A stretch of 39,180 nt of DNA from Deltaproteobacteria bacterium (GCA_029881655.1 JAOUME010000009.1:1-39180); one strand, 5' to 3'. Shown: positions 7,335 through 16,180, numbered from the stretch's first letter. Notes: generated by a model from the letters alone, not told the origin. Numbers and translations are program-made.

Positions 7335-8876
7335 TCAGAAACTGTACTTGATACTGGCGATGAGCCTGTCGCTGTCTTTGACCGGATAGACGAAACCGTC
7401 CTCCTTGCCTTCGATATAAAGCATGATCCCCCCTTCAACATTCAAGGCGTCCATCACGTTGTAATCGACGTTGAGGCGAAGGGCGTTGCCGTTATCATCC
7501 GAAAAATGCACGAAAAACAGTCTTGAGTGGAAAAGATCGTTCATGGCCGCCAGACTGACCATCATGGAAAACATCAAATTCGATTCATTATCCATCAGAT
7601 TGTCCTCATAATCCAAAATCTGGTCGTACAACCCCTCAAAAGAGACCGTCACATCCGTTATCCCGCTGTACTCGACTCCCAGCATCAGCTTGGCGAGTGT
7701 CTTTTCGCTGACCGTGCTGACCGCCCTGGAGTCCTCATTAAATACCGTCTGCTGGTTTTGGGGATTTAATTTAAGGGCCATGATCTGCGCAAACTGATCG
7801 TTTCTCATAAAATTCTTGCCGGCGATCTGAGCGAGTTCCCCTTTAAATAAAAAGGATCCCGAAACCAGATTGCCCCCGACCCCGACGCTTTTGATCCGTT
7901 TGTGCCTGGGAACCAAGCTGACCTTTGGCATCGTTCCGCTTAAATCCAGACGGTAAAAATCCAGATAGAAAGCGTCATCAAAAACATCCGCCCAAACAAA
8001 ACTGAAATCCCCTCCGTTAAAATGCTGTAAGTAACGAAACAGATACTCGGTGTTCTCATTACCGCTTACAGGGACTTCTTCATCCAAAATATCCGCCTGA
8101 CTTCTCAGGCCCGCCAAAGGATCGAACTCAGAGCCTTTCGTGGCTACCTTATTGGGTTTTATCTGATGGATCGCCACCAGATTCAATTCGATGGATGAAA
8201 CAGAGCTGGTGAATTTCGTGGCGACGACCGGAAGACGGGCATCCTCCAGATCGACCATCCCCAACTCCCGAAGATCCCTTGGGTTCGCCATATCGATGAT
8301 CTGACCGACATCGGACTGTCCCCAGGCGATCACCTGGTTTCCGGACTTGATCCTCAGCCAGTCGCTTATGGGCCCCTCGAAATAAAAATCCCTGATCTCG
8401 GTTTCATTCTCATAGGTCTCCAGCGTCTCAGGCGTAAAGTTATCCCGGCCTCTTTTGGAATAGGACGCGTCATAAAACGAATTGAGATTAAAAACCAGTT
8501 TCCATGCGTCGAAAGTCCTGAAATTCATTTTCAGGTTCAAAGTGGTCCTGATCTTGGAAAAATCGGGCTCCTCCTGCGCGAAACTATAGTTGAGTTCCTC
8601 TTTGACAAATCCATTCAGCGAAAACAGGGATTTCCCATCGCCTGAGGACTCCGCCTGGATCTTTTCGATATTCAGTTCGATATCGCCTTTGATATCTTCG
8701 AATCCCCCTCCGGTATCCTCAAATCCCTCCAGAAAATCATCTTCGTCTGCCTGACTCTCCTGCTGGGAAGACGTTTCGGACGTCGCGTCCTGAGCGAAAA
8801 GACGCGCGCCTGAATAAAGGGACAAAAACAATATTAGACTCAAAATAAATAAATAGTTGATTTCGATCCGTCTCAT
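7335..8876 (-). CDS. Outer-membrane beta-barrel protein of an RND/LolA-like export operon (DUF1302-like)
   Basis: About 513 residues. A signal peptide (about 1-30, ending near RLFAQD) is followed by a strongly acidic linker rich in E, D, S and Q (30-80). Then come many short alternating segments ending in aromatic-terminated strands, and a C-terminal IASIKYSF, with the terminal Phe typical of BAM-inserted barrels. LKMNFRTFDAWKLVFNLNSFYD and the WGQSDVGQIIDMANPRDLRE block recall the DUF1302/porin-like proteins found next to MMPL transporters. The ATG at 8876 shares a base with the stop of the LolA-like gene and has an AGGGG 8 nt upstream. It is last in the operon. It probably provides the outer-membrane endpoint or receptor for the exported lipid-like substrate. 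Confidence 0.72.
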   Translation of the reverse strand: MRRIEINYLFILSLILFLSLYSGARLFAQDATSETSSQQESQADEDDFLEGFEDTGGGFEDIKGDIELNIEKIQAESSGDGKSLFSLNGFVKEELNYSFAQEEPDFSKIRTTLNLKMNFRTFDAWKLVFNLNSFYDASYSKRGRDNFTPETLETYENETEIRDFYFEGPISDWLRIKSGNQVIAWGQSDVGQIIDMANPRDLRELGMVDLEDARLPVVATKFTSSVSSIELNLVAIHQIKPNKVATKGSEFDPLAGLRSQADILDEEVPVSGNENTEYLFRYLQHFNGGDFSFVWADVFDDAFYLDFYRLDLSGTMPKVSLVPRHKRIKSVGVGGNLVSGSFLFKGELAQIAGKNFMRNDQFAQIMALKLNPQNQQTVFNEDSRAVSTVSEKTLAKLMLGVEYSGITDVTVSFEGLYDQILDYEDNLMDNESNLMFSMMVSLAAMNDLFHSRLFFVHFSDDNGNALRLNVDYNVMDALNVEGGIMLYIEGKEDGFVYPVKDSDRLIASIKYSF

Positions 8877-9709
8877 CACAAACCCCTTTCCATGCGCTGT
8901 GTATTAAACATATCGTCTTTTAACCCTTCATTGTAGGTGATTTTATCAAACAGCAAAATCGTCTTGTGCTCCAGACGGTTCTTTTTTGTCGTTGTCATCT
9001 CCAGTTTTTTGGCGGTCCAGATACCGCTGATCTTTTCGATATCCAAAGCCTCGAAAAATTTGATTTTTTTGCCTTTCTTGACCCAGGTTTTGCCGCGCAC
9101 TGCCATAAAATTATCCTTTCTGATCCAGGAAACCCTCTTTAAATAACCTGTTTCATCGATCACCCGCTTTCTCCTGCTTGCCTTTGGAACCGCTTCGATG
9201 ACCCAGCAGTCATGACCATTGACCTTTTCGCTCTCTTTAACGAATTTGTAATCCCAATCCTCGATCTCAGGACCGTTCATATCCACGTAGCTGAAATCGC
9301 TTCCCATGAAGGAATCCTTCTTGTTGCCGGACGCGATCCGCTTGACTTTCCTTAAGGCCGGCAGATAAAGCCAGTTGTCGTCCTCTTTATTCTCATCGTC
9401 CCACTCATAAGACATAAAGGCCGTATTTTTCACGTCTGCCGGACTCAGGAAAAAACTGATGCTTTTGGTATCCTTACCAAAACTTTTCCTGAAACTTTTC
9501 ATCTTGCGAATCCGCTCATTTTTGTTGCGGTCCACCAGGATCATGGTCAACTCCGAGGTCGAGGTTTCGCCGTCATCTCTATTATCCACCCTCTTGGCGA
9601 TCTCTTTGGGGCTTAAATTCTCGGCTTTCAGGGTTTTTTCCTGAAAAGTCAAACTCACCATAAAAACAGATACCGCCACCAAACCCCATATCCAAATTCT
9701 CTTTCGCAT
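8876..9709 (-). CDS. LolA-like outer-membrane lipoprotein-sorting protein
   Basis: 277 residues from the ATG at 9709, chosen because AGGAG lies at ideal distance just upstream and the next codons encode a signal peptide (MRKRIWIWGLVAVSVFMVSL). An upstream extension in frame would run into the RND gene end. The mature part has the pattern of the LolA/LolB-like fold used in this family: repeated strands with MTMILVDRNKNERIRKMKSF, DWDYKFVKESEKVNGHDCWVIEAVPK and LKRVSWIRKDNFMAVRGKTWVKKGKK. Such proteins are periplasmic carriers or collectors of lipids or lipoproteins, and are regularly found beside MMPL/HAE3 RND pumps. It lies 37 nt after RND2 and is coupled to the barrel gene. Single Cys in the mature part; no lipobox seen. 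Confidence 0.78.
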   Translation of the reverse strand: MRKRIWIWGLVAVSVFMVSLTFQEKTLKAENLSPKEIAKRVDNRDDGETSTSELTMILVDRNKNERIRKMKSFRKSFGKDTKSISFFLSPADVKNTAFMSYEWDDENKEDDNWLYLPALRKVKRIASGNKKDSFMGSDFSYVDMNGPEIEDWDYKFVKESEKVNGHDCWVIEAVPKASRRKRVIDETGYLKRVSWIRKDNFMAVRGKTWVKKGKKIKFFEALDIEKISGIWTAKKLEMTTTKKNRLEHKTILLFDKITYNEGLKDDMFNTQRMERGL

Positions 9710-9746
9710 CGAAATCTCCTGATTAAATTTTAAATAAATTAGACTA

Positions 9747-12086
9747 TTAAACATTAGGCCGTTTCTCACCGTTAAACACAAACAAGACCGCCGGCAACAG
9801 AGTCAGGGAAGAGATCAAGGCCACCAGCAGGATCACCCCGGCGAAAAACCCAAGCTTGATATTGGGCGTAAATGAAGACAGCATCAAGATGGAAAAGCCC
9901 AAAAACAATATCAGCGAGGTAAAGATCAAGGCCCTACCCGCCTCAATCACCGCAAGGTGACAAGCTTCCATGATTGTTTTTCCCTTCTTCCTGGCGCGGA
10001 TAAAGCGGGATAAAAAATGGATCGTATCGTCCACCGCGATCCCGAAAGTAATGGCGGCCACGACCATCGTCGCGAACTCGAGATTCACCCCCATAAATCC
10101 CATTAATCCTCCCGCGAAAAGAATCGGGAAAAGACTGGGGATCAGCGCCAGCAGACCGTATTTAAATGAACGAAGCAATATGAAAAAGCAAAGCACAATC
10201 AGGATAATCGCCAGAGTAAAAGACTTAATCAAACCTTCGAGAATATAAATATCCATGTTGTTAAACAAAACCGGTCTTCCGGTTATCTGAACCGAAAGCT
10301 TTGGATGTTGGGTTCTGAGGATTTCGCGGACCTGATCGATAAACACCTTCATCTCGGACGAGGGCATATTCTCAAAACGCTGGGAAACCCTTAGGTAACG
10401 GTCATCGAGCGTTTTAAGATCCGTCAGGTCTTCTTCAGGACCGGAATTGCTGTAAAGCAAAAGATATTGCGCGACCAATTCCCTGGAATTAGGAACCAGA
10501 TACCAGGAAGGATCGTCGTTATGCATGGACTGATTCATCTTCTTCAGAAAATTGACGATGGAATTGGTTTTCCCCGAGGTCTCGACTTTCTCCATCGCCA
10601 CCTGCAAACCTTCGATTTCCTTCAGCAGGCCGGGTTCGAAAGCGCCGCCCTCGATACCCGAGTCAACCATCAGCTCCAGATACATTCCGCCGTTAAAGGT
10701 ATCGTTGAAATAATTCAGATCCTGTCTGATTTGAGTATCTTTCTTGAAATAATTGACGAAATTTGAATCAACATCTATTAAGGATGCCCCACATAGAGAA
10801 ACGGCGGTGATAAGCACACCCCCTCCGACGATAATATAGCGGTAATAATGGTTGTAGCCGGTCAGGCTCATCGTTAAACGGGCCACAAGCCCGATCTCGG
10901 TGATTTTTTCGGCTTTCTCGGATTTATCTCTGGTAAAACTCAACAAGGCCGGCAGAGTCGAAAGGGAAATCAAAAACGCAATCATGATCCCGAAAGCCGC
11001 GATTAATCCGAACTGGGACAGAGGCTGGAGCCTGCTTACGGATATGGCCCCGAAACCGATCGCGGTCGTCAGAGAGGTATTAAAACAGGGAATGAATAAA
11101 TCCTCCGTCGTTTTCACGGCGGCGTCTTTTGAAGAAAGCCCCTTGTTGCGGTTGTGATAAAAATCAACCAGTATATGGATCGAATCCCCGACACCCACGG
11201 CCATCAAGATCACCGGCAGGGTGACGTTGAGCATATTCATCGCCCAGCCTACCGCCCCGATCATCCCCAAAACCGCTATCACCGATCCGAAGATCACCAC
11301 CAGGGGCATCACCACCCCGACCCATCCTCTAAAGGTCACCGTCAGGACGATCACTATCAATAAAAACATCAAGGGATAAGTCAATTTCTGATCGCTCATG
11401 CTGCTGGTAAAAAAACCCTCGTTGATATAAGGCGTCCCCGTATAGTGAATGCGGACACCCCTTTCCTCGAATTTCTTATCCTTGATGAAAGCGACGGTCT
11501 CCCGCACCAGCTTGACCAGGTGATCGATTCCCTTCTTCTTGTGAAGCGCGCGGGCCGAGATAATGGTATGCCTGAAATCCCGGGTGATCAAAAGGTCATG
11601 CACCAGGGTCTCCTTGTCCATGATCTTTTCCAGCCTCTCGATCTCCTTTTGAGTGCCGCCGTAACCTTCAAGTCCCTCATCAACCAGATTCTCGACGGTC
11701 AAGACATCGTCCTCGGAATGCATGTACTGATATTTCGTCAGGGAAGAAACCTTGGTCACGGATTCCTGATCCTCCAGAAAAGCGGTGATCTCATTTATGA
11801 TTTTCATTACCTCAAGGTCGAAGACATTCTTCCCCTTATCTGTCGGCTCAAGCCCGATCAAAAGGTATTCGCTGTCGCCAAACCGCTTTTGGAGCTGATC
11901 ATATTCCACCAGCGCTGGATCACCCTCCAAAAACCACATTTCATTGGAATTGTCGAAATAAAGGTTTTTAATGGGAATCCCCAAACCAACAAACAGGACC
12001 AGGGTCAACAAAATAACCAGCCATCGGCGCTCGATCACGATGCGAGACCAGTTTACGATAAATTGATTAATTATTTTCGTTGCCAT
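9747..12086 (-). CDS. RND-superfamily MMPL/HAE3 transporter, second of a tandem pair
   Basis: About 779 residues from the ATG at 12086, which has GGAG upstream; an in-frame start at 12131 would overlap the previous gene. The layout is typical for HAE3/MMPL: TM1 (about 23-42), a large periplasmic loop, six TM helices (about 235-400), TM7, a second periplasmic loop and six more TMs. Both RND core motifs are intact: AVGVGDSIHILVDF in TM4 (Asp301) and GIAVDDTIHFLSRF in TM10, the acidic residues of the proton relay. There is no membrane-fusion protein gene nearby. Related pumps (HpnN, MmpL) move hydrophobic lipids. It is probably driven by proton uptake. Gap to RND1 is 31 nt and to the LolA-like gene 37 nt. 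Confidence 0.88.
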   Translation of the reverse strand: MATKIINQFIVNWSRIVIERRWLVILLTLVLFVGLGIPIKNLYFDNSNEMWFLEGDPALVEYDQLQKRFGDSEYLLIGLEPTDKGKNVFDLEVMKIINEITAFLEDQESVTKVSSLTKYQYMHSEDDVLTVENLVDEGLEGYGGTQKEIERLEKIMDKETLVHDLLITRDFRHTIISARALHKKKGIDHLVKLVRETVAFIKDKKFEERGVRIHYTGTPYINEGFFTSSMSDQKLTYPLMFLLIVIVLTVTFRGWVGVVMPLVVIFGSVIAVLGMIGAVGWAMNMLNVTLPVILMAVGVGDSIHILVDFYHNRNKGLSSKDAAVKTTEDLFIPCFNTSLTTAIGFGAISVSRLQPLSQFGLIAAFGIMIAFLISLSTLPALLSFTRDKSEKAEKITEIGLVARLTMSLTGYNHYYRYIIVGGGVLITAVSLCGASLIDVDSNFVNYFKKDTQIRQDLNYFNDTFNGGMYLELMVDSGIEGGAFEPGLLKEIEGLQVAMEKVETSGKTNSIVNFLKKMNQSMHNDDPSWYLVPNSRELVAQYLLLYSNSGPEEDLTDLKTLDDRYLRVSQRFENMPSSEMKVFIDQVREILRTQHPKLSVQITGRPVLFNNMDIYILEGLIKSFTLAIILIVLCFFILLRSFKYGLLALIPSLFPILFAGGLMGFMGVNLEFATMVVAAITFGIAVDDTIHFLSRFIRARKKGKTIMEACHLAVIEAGRALIFTSLILFLGFSILMLSSFTPNIKLGFFAGVILLVALISSLTLLPAVLFVFNGEKRPNV

Positions 12087-12117
12087 ATGGACGATCTCCA
12101 ATAATTTTCCAAGCAGA

Positions 12118-14541
12118 TTACTTATTTTCACTTCGGCTTAACAGGGTCAACATCGCGGGTGCCATCAGGATGTCCGCGAAAAAAGCCAAAACCATACTCA
12201 AACCCGTCAAAAGACCAAAATTAAAAAGATTGTTCAAACTGGCGAACATAAAAAGCCAAAACCCCAAAGTTAAAACGATAGAGGTCACCATCATCGCCCT
12301 TCCGGCGGACGAGAGGGTCCTCCTGACGGCTTCCTTGGCGTCATGGGTTTCCTCGTAGTATTTTCTGTAATTATAAAAGAAATGGATGGTATCATCCACC
12401 GCCAGACCAATGGAAATACTCCCGATCAAAAGGGTAAACATATCGAGAGGAAAGCCTAGCCAGCCCATCACGCCCATCGTCATGATGATAGGCGACAGAT
12501 TGGGAATCATACTGAGCAGACCCAGCTTCAACTTTCCGATCAAAATAATCATTAAAATTGTAATCACCACTCCCGCGATGGAATAACTGACCAGCGTGCT
12601 GTTCATCATCGCGTAGATAGTCTCGGTAAACAGGACGATCATCCCCGTCGCGCTCACCTTGATCTTTTCTCCGAAAAGTTCTGAGGATTTTTCATTTACG
12701 AAATCGACGAAATCGACATAGGTCGTCGCGTCCTTCCAGGGACCTTTAGCGCTCAGCCGGGTCTTGGAAAAACGGCTGTCCACAATATCCTCCAGATCGT
12801 CAGAACCGCTGTTTTCAAACAATAGAAATTCCTGGGCGATGAGCCGCTTATCCTTCGGGATGCTGTAGTGTTCAGGCTTATTCTCGTTTAAGGCCTGATT
12901 GATTTCCTTTAACATGTCCGAAATACCGACGGTTTTCCCAATCAAAGGGGTTGAATCTCCGGTTTTATACGTCTTTAGTTCTTTAGAAAACAAATCAATT
13001 TTTTCCATGACTTCCGGTTCATAAAGTCCGTTCTCCTTACCCGTATCGATCAGGATCTCCATTGCCACCGATCCTTTCATGTGGTTGTCCATCAAGTCTG
13101 TCTGCTTTCTGATCTCGCTACTTTTTGGAAACCATTTCAAGGTATTGTGCGAAAACTGTAGGCGGCTGATCCCAGCTGCCGAAATCACCACGAAAGCGAT
13201 GCTCAATAAGAAGACCCACCAGGGCTTCCCCGTCGCCAGATCACCGCACCAAAGCAGAAATCTCAACACAAAGGACTGACGGTTACCGGGCATGGCGCTT
13301 TTTACCGGCCGGACCCGCATAAAGGATAAAAACGCAGGAATCAGGGTCAGGGTCAGGAGCATGGAAACCATAACACCAAAACTGCCGAACAAACCAAGAT
13401 CGCCAATGGGCGCGATTTCAGCCCTGCTGAATGAGGCCAGACCCGCCGCGGTCGTCAGGCTGGTCATGATGATCGGCAGACCCGAATGGCGAAGCGCCTC
13501 GATAATCGCTTCATCCTTGTTGTGCTTGGCGAAATCCTTATAAAAGATCGACATCAGATGGACCGTCGCTCCAACGCTGACCGCCAGCAAGAAAGACGGG
13601 AGGATCATGGTCGGCATCTTCAGGGAAACGCCGAGCACGGACATGAAACCGATGGTGATGATAACGCTGAAAATCACTGTCAATAGCGGCAGAAGCACTC
13701 CGGATGATCTTCTGAACAATAACAGCAGAAACACCCCGATCGCCAGAATCGCCAAAAGGGTAAACTTTCTCATATCTCTCTGCATGCTTTTTTTCAAAAA
13801 ATCGGTTACCACCGGCGTACCGCTGAAAGAAATCTCAAAATCCTCCCCCTGATAACGGCTGATCACCTCCCTGACCGCCTTGATAACCAGGCTGTTTTCC
13901 TCATCAGTGATGACAGGCCTGGAGACCGCTTTTTTACCGGTCGCGTCACTTAATCCCGAAAATCCGGCACCGGCCTCAAACGGTTTTCCGTCATGATCAA
14001 GCGATGAAAACGCCTCGGTCTTAATTAATATCACCGTATAGGTCCCGTCCTCCGAAATCATCAGATTCTTGTAAAGCGGATGATTCATCACCTTGTTTTT
14101 CAATTCGTCGAGCTGCTCCCTGGTTTCGGGAAAATCCTCCAAAAGATCCTGAACGATCAGCTGGCCTTCCGCGCCTTTGGTCAGTCTGGCGTTGACAAGG
14201 CTGGTAATATCGTTGAGATAGGGGACCTTTTCCTCCAACTCGTCATGAAGCGCCTGGAGCTTTCTCAAGAATTCAAGGTTGAAGACCTCTTTCGGCTTGA
14301 TCATAATACCGATCACCTCATCGCGACCGAACTGGTCCCTGAAATCATTGTACCCGATCAGAACCGGGTCTTCCTCATGAAAAAAACTTTCCGTGGAAGT
14401 GTCGAATTTGAGATTGCGGAATTGGTAGACAGAAAAACCCACAACAACCAAAATCATTACCAGCACCAACCAATGGAACCGGATCACCAATTTCGCGTAA
14501 CTCTCAAACAAGTCCTCAACCCATTCCCTTATCTTTTTCAT
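12118..14541 (-). CDS. RND-superfamily MMPL/HAE3 transporter, first of a tandem pair, lacking the TM4 Asp
   Basis: About 807 residues. The ATG at 14541 has GGGAGG 6 nt upstream; the preceding in-frame TTG is less likely. Same two-times-six TM plan as its neighbour. The TM10 motif is intact (GLAVDDTIHFFYNY). The TM4 motif reads AVSVGATVHLMSIF, so the Asp that RND2 has (GVGDSIH) is Ala325 here. The matching codon is GCG at 13569-13567. In this family the TM4 and TM10 acidic residues form the proton relay, so this subunit may be impaired in coupling or act as a partner. A large periplasmic loop (45-255) contains a charged, poorly conserved stretch (180-215). It is the first structural gene after tetR. 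Confidence 0.87.
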   Translation of the reverse strand: MKKIREWVEDLFESYAKLVIRFHWLVLVMILVVVGFSVYQFRNLKFDTSTESFFHEEDPVLIGYNDFRDQFGRDEVIGIMIKPKEVFNLEFLRKLQALHDELEEKVPYLNDITSLVNARLTKGAEGQLIVQDLLEDFPETREQLDELKNKVMNHPLYKNLMISEDGTYTVILIKTEAFSSLDHDGKPFEAGAGFSGLSDATGKKAVSRPVITDEENSLVIKAVREVISRYQGEDFEISFSGTPVVTDFLKKSMQRDMRKFTLLAILAIGVFLLLLFRRSSGVLLPLLTVIFSVIITIGFMSVLGVSLKMPTMILPSFLLAVSVGATVHLMSIFYKDFAKHNKDEAIIEALRHSGLPIIMTSLTTAAGLASFSRAEIAPIGDLGLFGSFGVMVSMLLTLTLIPAFLSFMRVRPVKSAMPGNRQSFVLRFLLWCGDLATGKPWWVFLLSIAFVVISAAGISRLQFSHNTLKWFPKSSEIRKQTDLMDNHMKGSVAMEILIDTGKENGLYEPEVMEKIDLFSKELKTYKTGDSTPLIGKTVGISDMLKEINQALNENKPEHYSIPKDKRLIAQEFLLFENSGSDDLEDIVDSRFSKTRLSAKGPWKDATTYVDFVDFVNEKSSELFGEKIKVSATGMIVLFTETIYAMMNSTLVSYSIAGVVITILMIILIGKLKLGLLSMIPNLSPIIMTMGVMGWLGFPLDMFTLLIGSISIGLAVDDTIHFFYNYRKYYEETHDAKEAVRRTLSSAGRAMMVTSIVLTLGFWLFMFASLNNLFNFGLLTGLSMVLAFFADILMAPAMLTLLSRSENK

Positions 14542-14621
14542 CAAAAACCTCCCATTCCCTCAAAATCGTTATAAAAAACAAATGAACCAACCAAAATCAA
14601 CCATCTTACCCGAACCCTCTT

Positions 14622-15173
14622 TCAATCCTTCTTTGATTGTCCCCCACAACAAAATATCTCCATCAAACGCTTAAGCGACTGAAGAAAATCGACCGAATCA
14701 TCCACATGGGTCTGCATAATCGATCCGAAAAAAAGCGCCTGAAATAATTTCTTATCGACCTCATCAGTAATGCCGAAGACTTGAGACATCATTTCCCTTC
14801 GCTTAATAATGGACTCTTTCAATTTTTCCCTCACGGCGGGAAGACTCTGGCCCATATTGTAAAACTCCACGATCATCCGGACCTTGTCCGGGTCCTTGAC
14901 CACGTTCTGAACGAATTTTTCCTTGAAGGCTTCATGATCTTCAGTTTTCTCCGGCTGACGCAATAGCGGCATGATCGCGCAGTTCTCATACTCGATCATT
15001 TCCAAAATCATATTCTCCTTGGACCCGAAATAGTGATGCACCAGTCCATGATTCACCCCGGCCTCCTCCGCGACCCCCCTGACAGTAAATCCCTGTTGCC
15101 CTTTTTTTAAAAGCAGCCTCTTCGCGCCAACTAATATTTTTTCCTTAGTGTCCATCTGCCGTTCCGGTCTCAT
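14622..15173 (-). CDS. TetR/AcrR-family transcriptional repressor of the export operon
   Basis: 183 residues. N-terminal helix-turn-helix: ILVGAKRLLLKKGQQGFTVRGVAEEAGVNHGLVHHYFGSKENMI (about 13-55), the standard TetR DNA-binding block with its HHYFGSKE end. The rest is a helical ligand-binding/dimerisation domain with no clear family signature, as usual. The start could be 15173 or the ATG at 15155 (MDTKEK); neither has a good Shine-Dalgarno. The gene heads the RND operon and two palindromes fitting a TetR operator lie 45-85 nt upstream. This suggests autorepression and induction by a hydrophobic ligand, probably related to the exported substrate. Confidence 0.9.
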   Translation of the reverse strand: MRPERQMDTKEKILVGAKRLLLKKGQQGFTVRGVAEEAGVNHGLVHHYFGSKENMILEMIEYENCAIMPLLRQPEKTEDHEAFKEKFVQNVVKDPDKVRMIVEFYNMGQSLPAVREKLKESIIKRREMMSQVFGITDEVDKKLFQALFFGSIMQTHVDDSVDFLQSLKRLMEIFCCGGQSKKD

Positions 15174-15217
15174 TTCGTTTTTGCGATTTCATATAATTTC
15201 TCAACTTCACGTTTTCG

Positions 15218-15233
15218 TTAGTCAACCGACTAA
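15218..15233. promoter_or_regulatory. TetR operator O1 (proximal)
   Basis: Palindrome TTAGTC-AACC-GACTAA, 45 nt upstream of the tetR start. It shares the half-site TTAGTC(A) with the neighbouring palindrome; dyad centres are 24 bp apart. The repressor is inferred to be the adjacent TetR. Confidence 0.75.
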
Positions 15234-15240
15234 ATACAGG

Positions 15241-15258
15241 ATTAGTCATTTGACTAAT
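15241..15258. promoter_or_regulatory. TetR operator O2 (distal)
   Basis: Near-perfect 18-bp palindrome ATTAGTCA-TT-TGACTAAT. It lies 2 nt downstream of the TTGACG -35 candidate on the minus strand (15266-15261), so binding would cover the promoter spacer. Confidence 0.8.
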
Positions 15259-15462
15259 TCCGTCAACAATAATCTTCTAAAAATATTGTTTTTTTTAAGC
15301 TTAAATTTCAATAAATTAAAATCATCTTTTCCAAATATATTTTACTACTTATACTTTTAGGGGATTCAGAACCATTCTTGGCGATTTAAAACGTCTCAAT
15401 GCCGATTGACAAAAGCTTTTACGGAATCCGCTAAAATAATTTGCTTTATTGGCGATATTTTT

Positions 15463-15491
15463 TTGACTTATTGAGGCGATTAATTTAACGT
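15463..15491 (+). promoter_or_regulatory. Candidate promoter for the DUF104-PilZ gene
   Basis: TTGACT (15463-15468), a 17-nt spacer and TAACGT (15486-15491). Good -35, weak -10. Confidence 0.3.
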
Positions 15492-15585
15492 AAATTTGAA
15501 GAAAGTTTATGACAATGGAGTGTTTTGCTTTCTCGGAGATGACTTAAAAAAGTTTAAAATACCCTACAACAATTCAAGAGGAACT

Positions 15586-16089
15586 ATGTTTTCGATTAAA
15601 GGAATTTACGAAAATGGGAAGATCAGACTTTCAGAGCCCCTGGACCTGAAAGAAAACTCCGATGTCATTATTACTTTTTTGGATGATGAACAACCTTTTA
15701 TCGACACTTCATCCCAGGCAGGCGGAGACTCGACACCCGATTTCGTGGAAACTGAGGATAAAAACGAACAATACTACGAAAGACTGAGGGAACACAAACG
15801 GTTCAAGGCGAAAGGAGAGATTCATATCACCGAGGATGAGGGAGGACAGGTTTCCTATCCACTAAACGACTATTCGGCCGGAGGACTCAGCTTTATTTCC
15901 GACAAGATCTTCGACGTGTCTCAAATCATCACCGCGACACTAAAGTACAGGGCCAGCGGGGAGCTCCTGGTCATGGATTTTGATATCGAGATCAAAAGAG
16001 TCATCACCACAGACACAGACTATAAGATCGGATGCCAATTCGTCGATGCGGTCGATGAGGATTTGTGGCACATGGTCATGGGAACCTAG
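15586..16089 (+). CDS. PilZ-domain c-di-GMP receptor with an N-terminal DUF104/AF2212-like segment
   Basis: 167 residues from the ATG at 15586, which follows AAGAGGAAC; a longer frame begins with TTG at 15496 but has no such signal. Residues 1-32 (IKGIYENGKIRLSEPLDLKE then VIITFLD) match the DUF104/AF2212-like antitoxin fold, a small beta domain. An acidic linker (33-65) follows. A PilZ domain begins at RxxxR (R68-E-H-K-R72) with the DxSxxG motif in NDYSAGG (D95, S97, G100); both c-di-GMP contacts are present. It should bind c-di-GMP in the cytoplasm and act through an unknown partner. No toxin gene lies next to it. The PilZ call is strong; the N-terminal assignment is moderate. Confidence 0.78.
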   Translation: MFSIKGIYENGKIRLSEPLDLKENSDVIITFLDDEQPFIDTSSQAGGDSTPDFVETEDKNEQYYERLREHKRFKAKGEIHITEDEGGQVSYPLNDYSAGGLSFISDKIFDVSQIITATLKYRASGELLVMDFDIEIKRVITTDTDYKIGCQFVDAVDEDLWHMVMGT

Positions 16090-16111
16090 ACCCTCCACTC
16101 TGCCTTACAAA

Positions 16112-16150
16112 ACAAAAAAGCCGCGTCAACTTCTTCCCGTTTAGCGGCCT
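16112..16150. terminator. Bidirectional terminator between the PilZ and ferredoxin genes
   Basis: GCCGC (16120-16124) pairs with GCGGC (16144-16148). On the minus strand it is followed by TTTTTTGTTTTG, a good U-tract for the ferredoxin gene. On the plus strand the tail CTTTC is weak, so it mainly serves the minus gene. Confidence 0.65.
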
Positions 16151-16180
16151 TTCAATTCCCCTCCTCAACCCTTATAAAGC

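Larger units (their letters stand above)
15174..15585. other. Divergent regulatory region between tetR and the DUF104-PilZ gene
   Basis: 412 bases without a gene. It holds the two tetR operators (15218-15258), a -35 box for tetR (TTGACG on the minus strand, 15266-15261; no good -10 seen) and a candidate plus-strand promoter near 15463. The stretch 15266-15400 is AT-rich with nothing further recognised. Confidence 0.7.

Noticed and set aside
15496-15585. 30-residue upstream extension of the DUF104-PilZ protein
   Set aside because: It begins with TTG without a Shine-Dalgarno, whereas the ATG at 15586 has GAGGA and begins the domain exactly.
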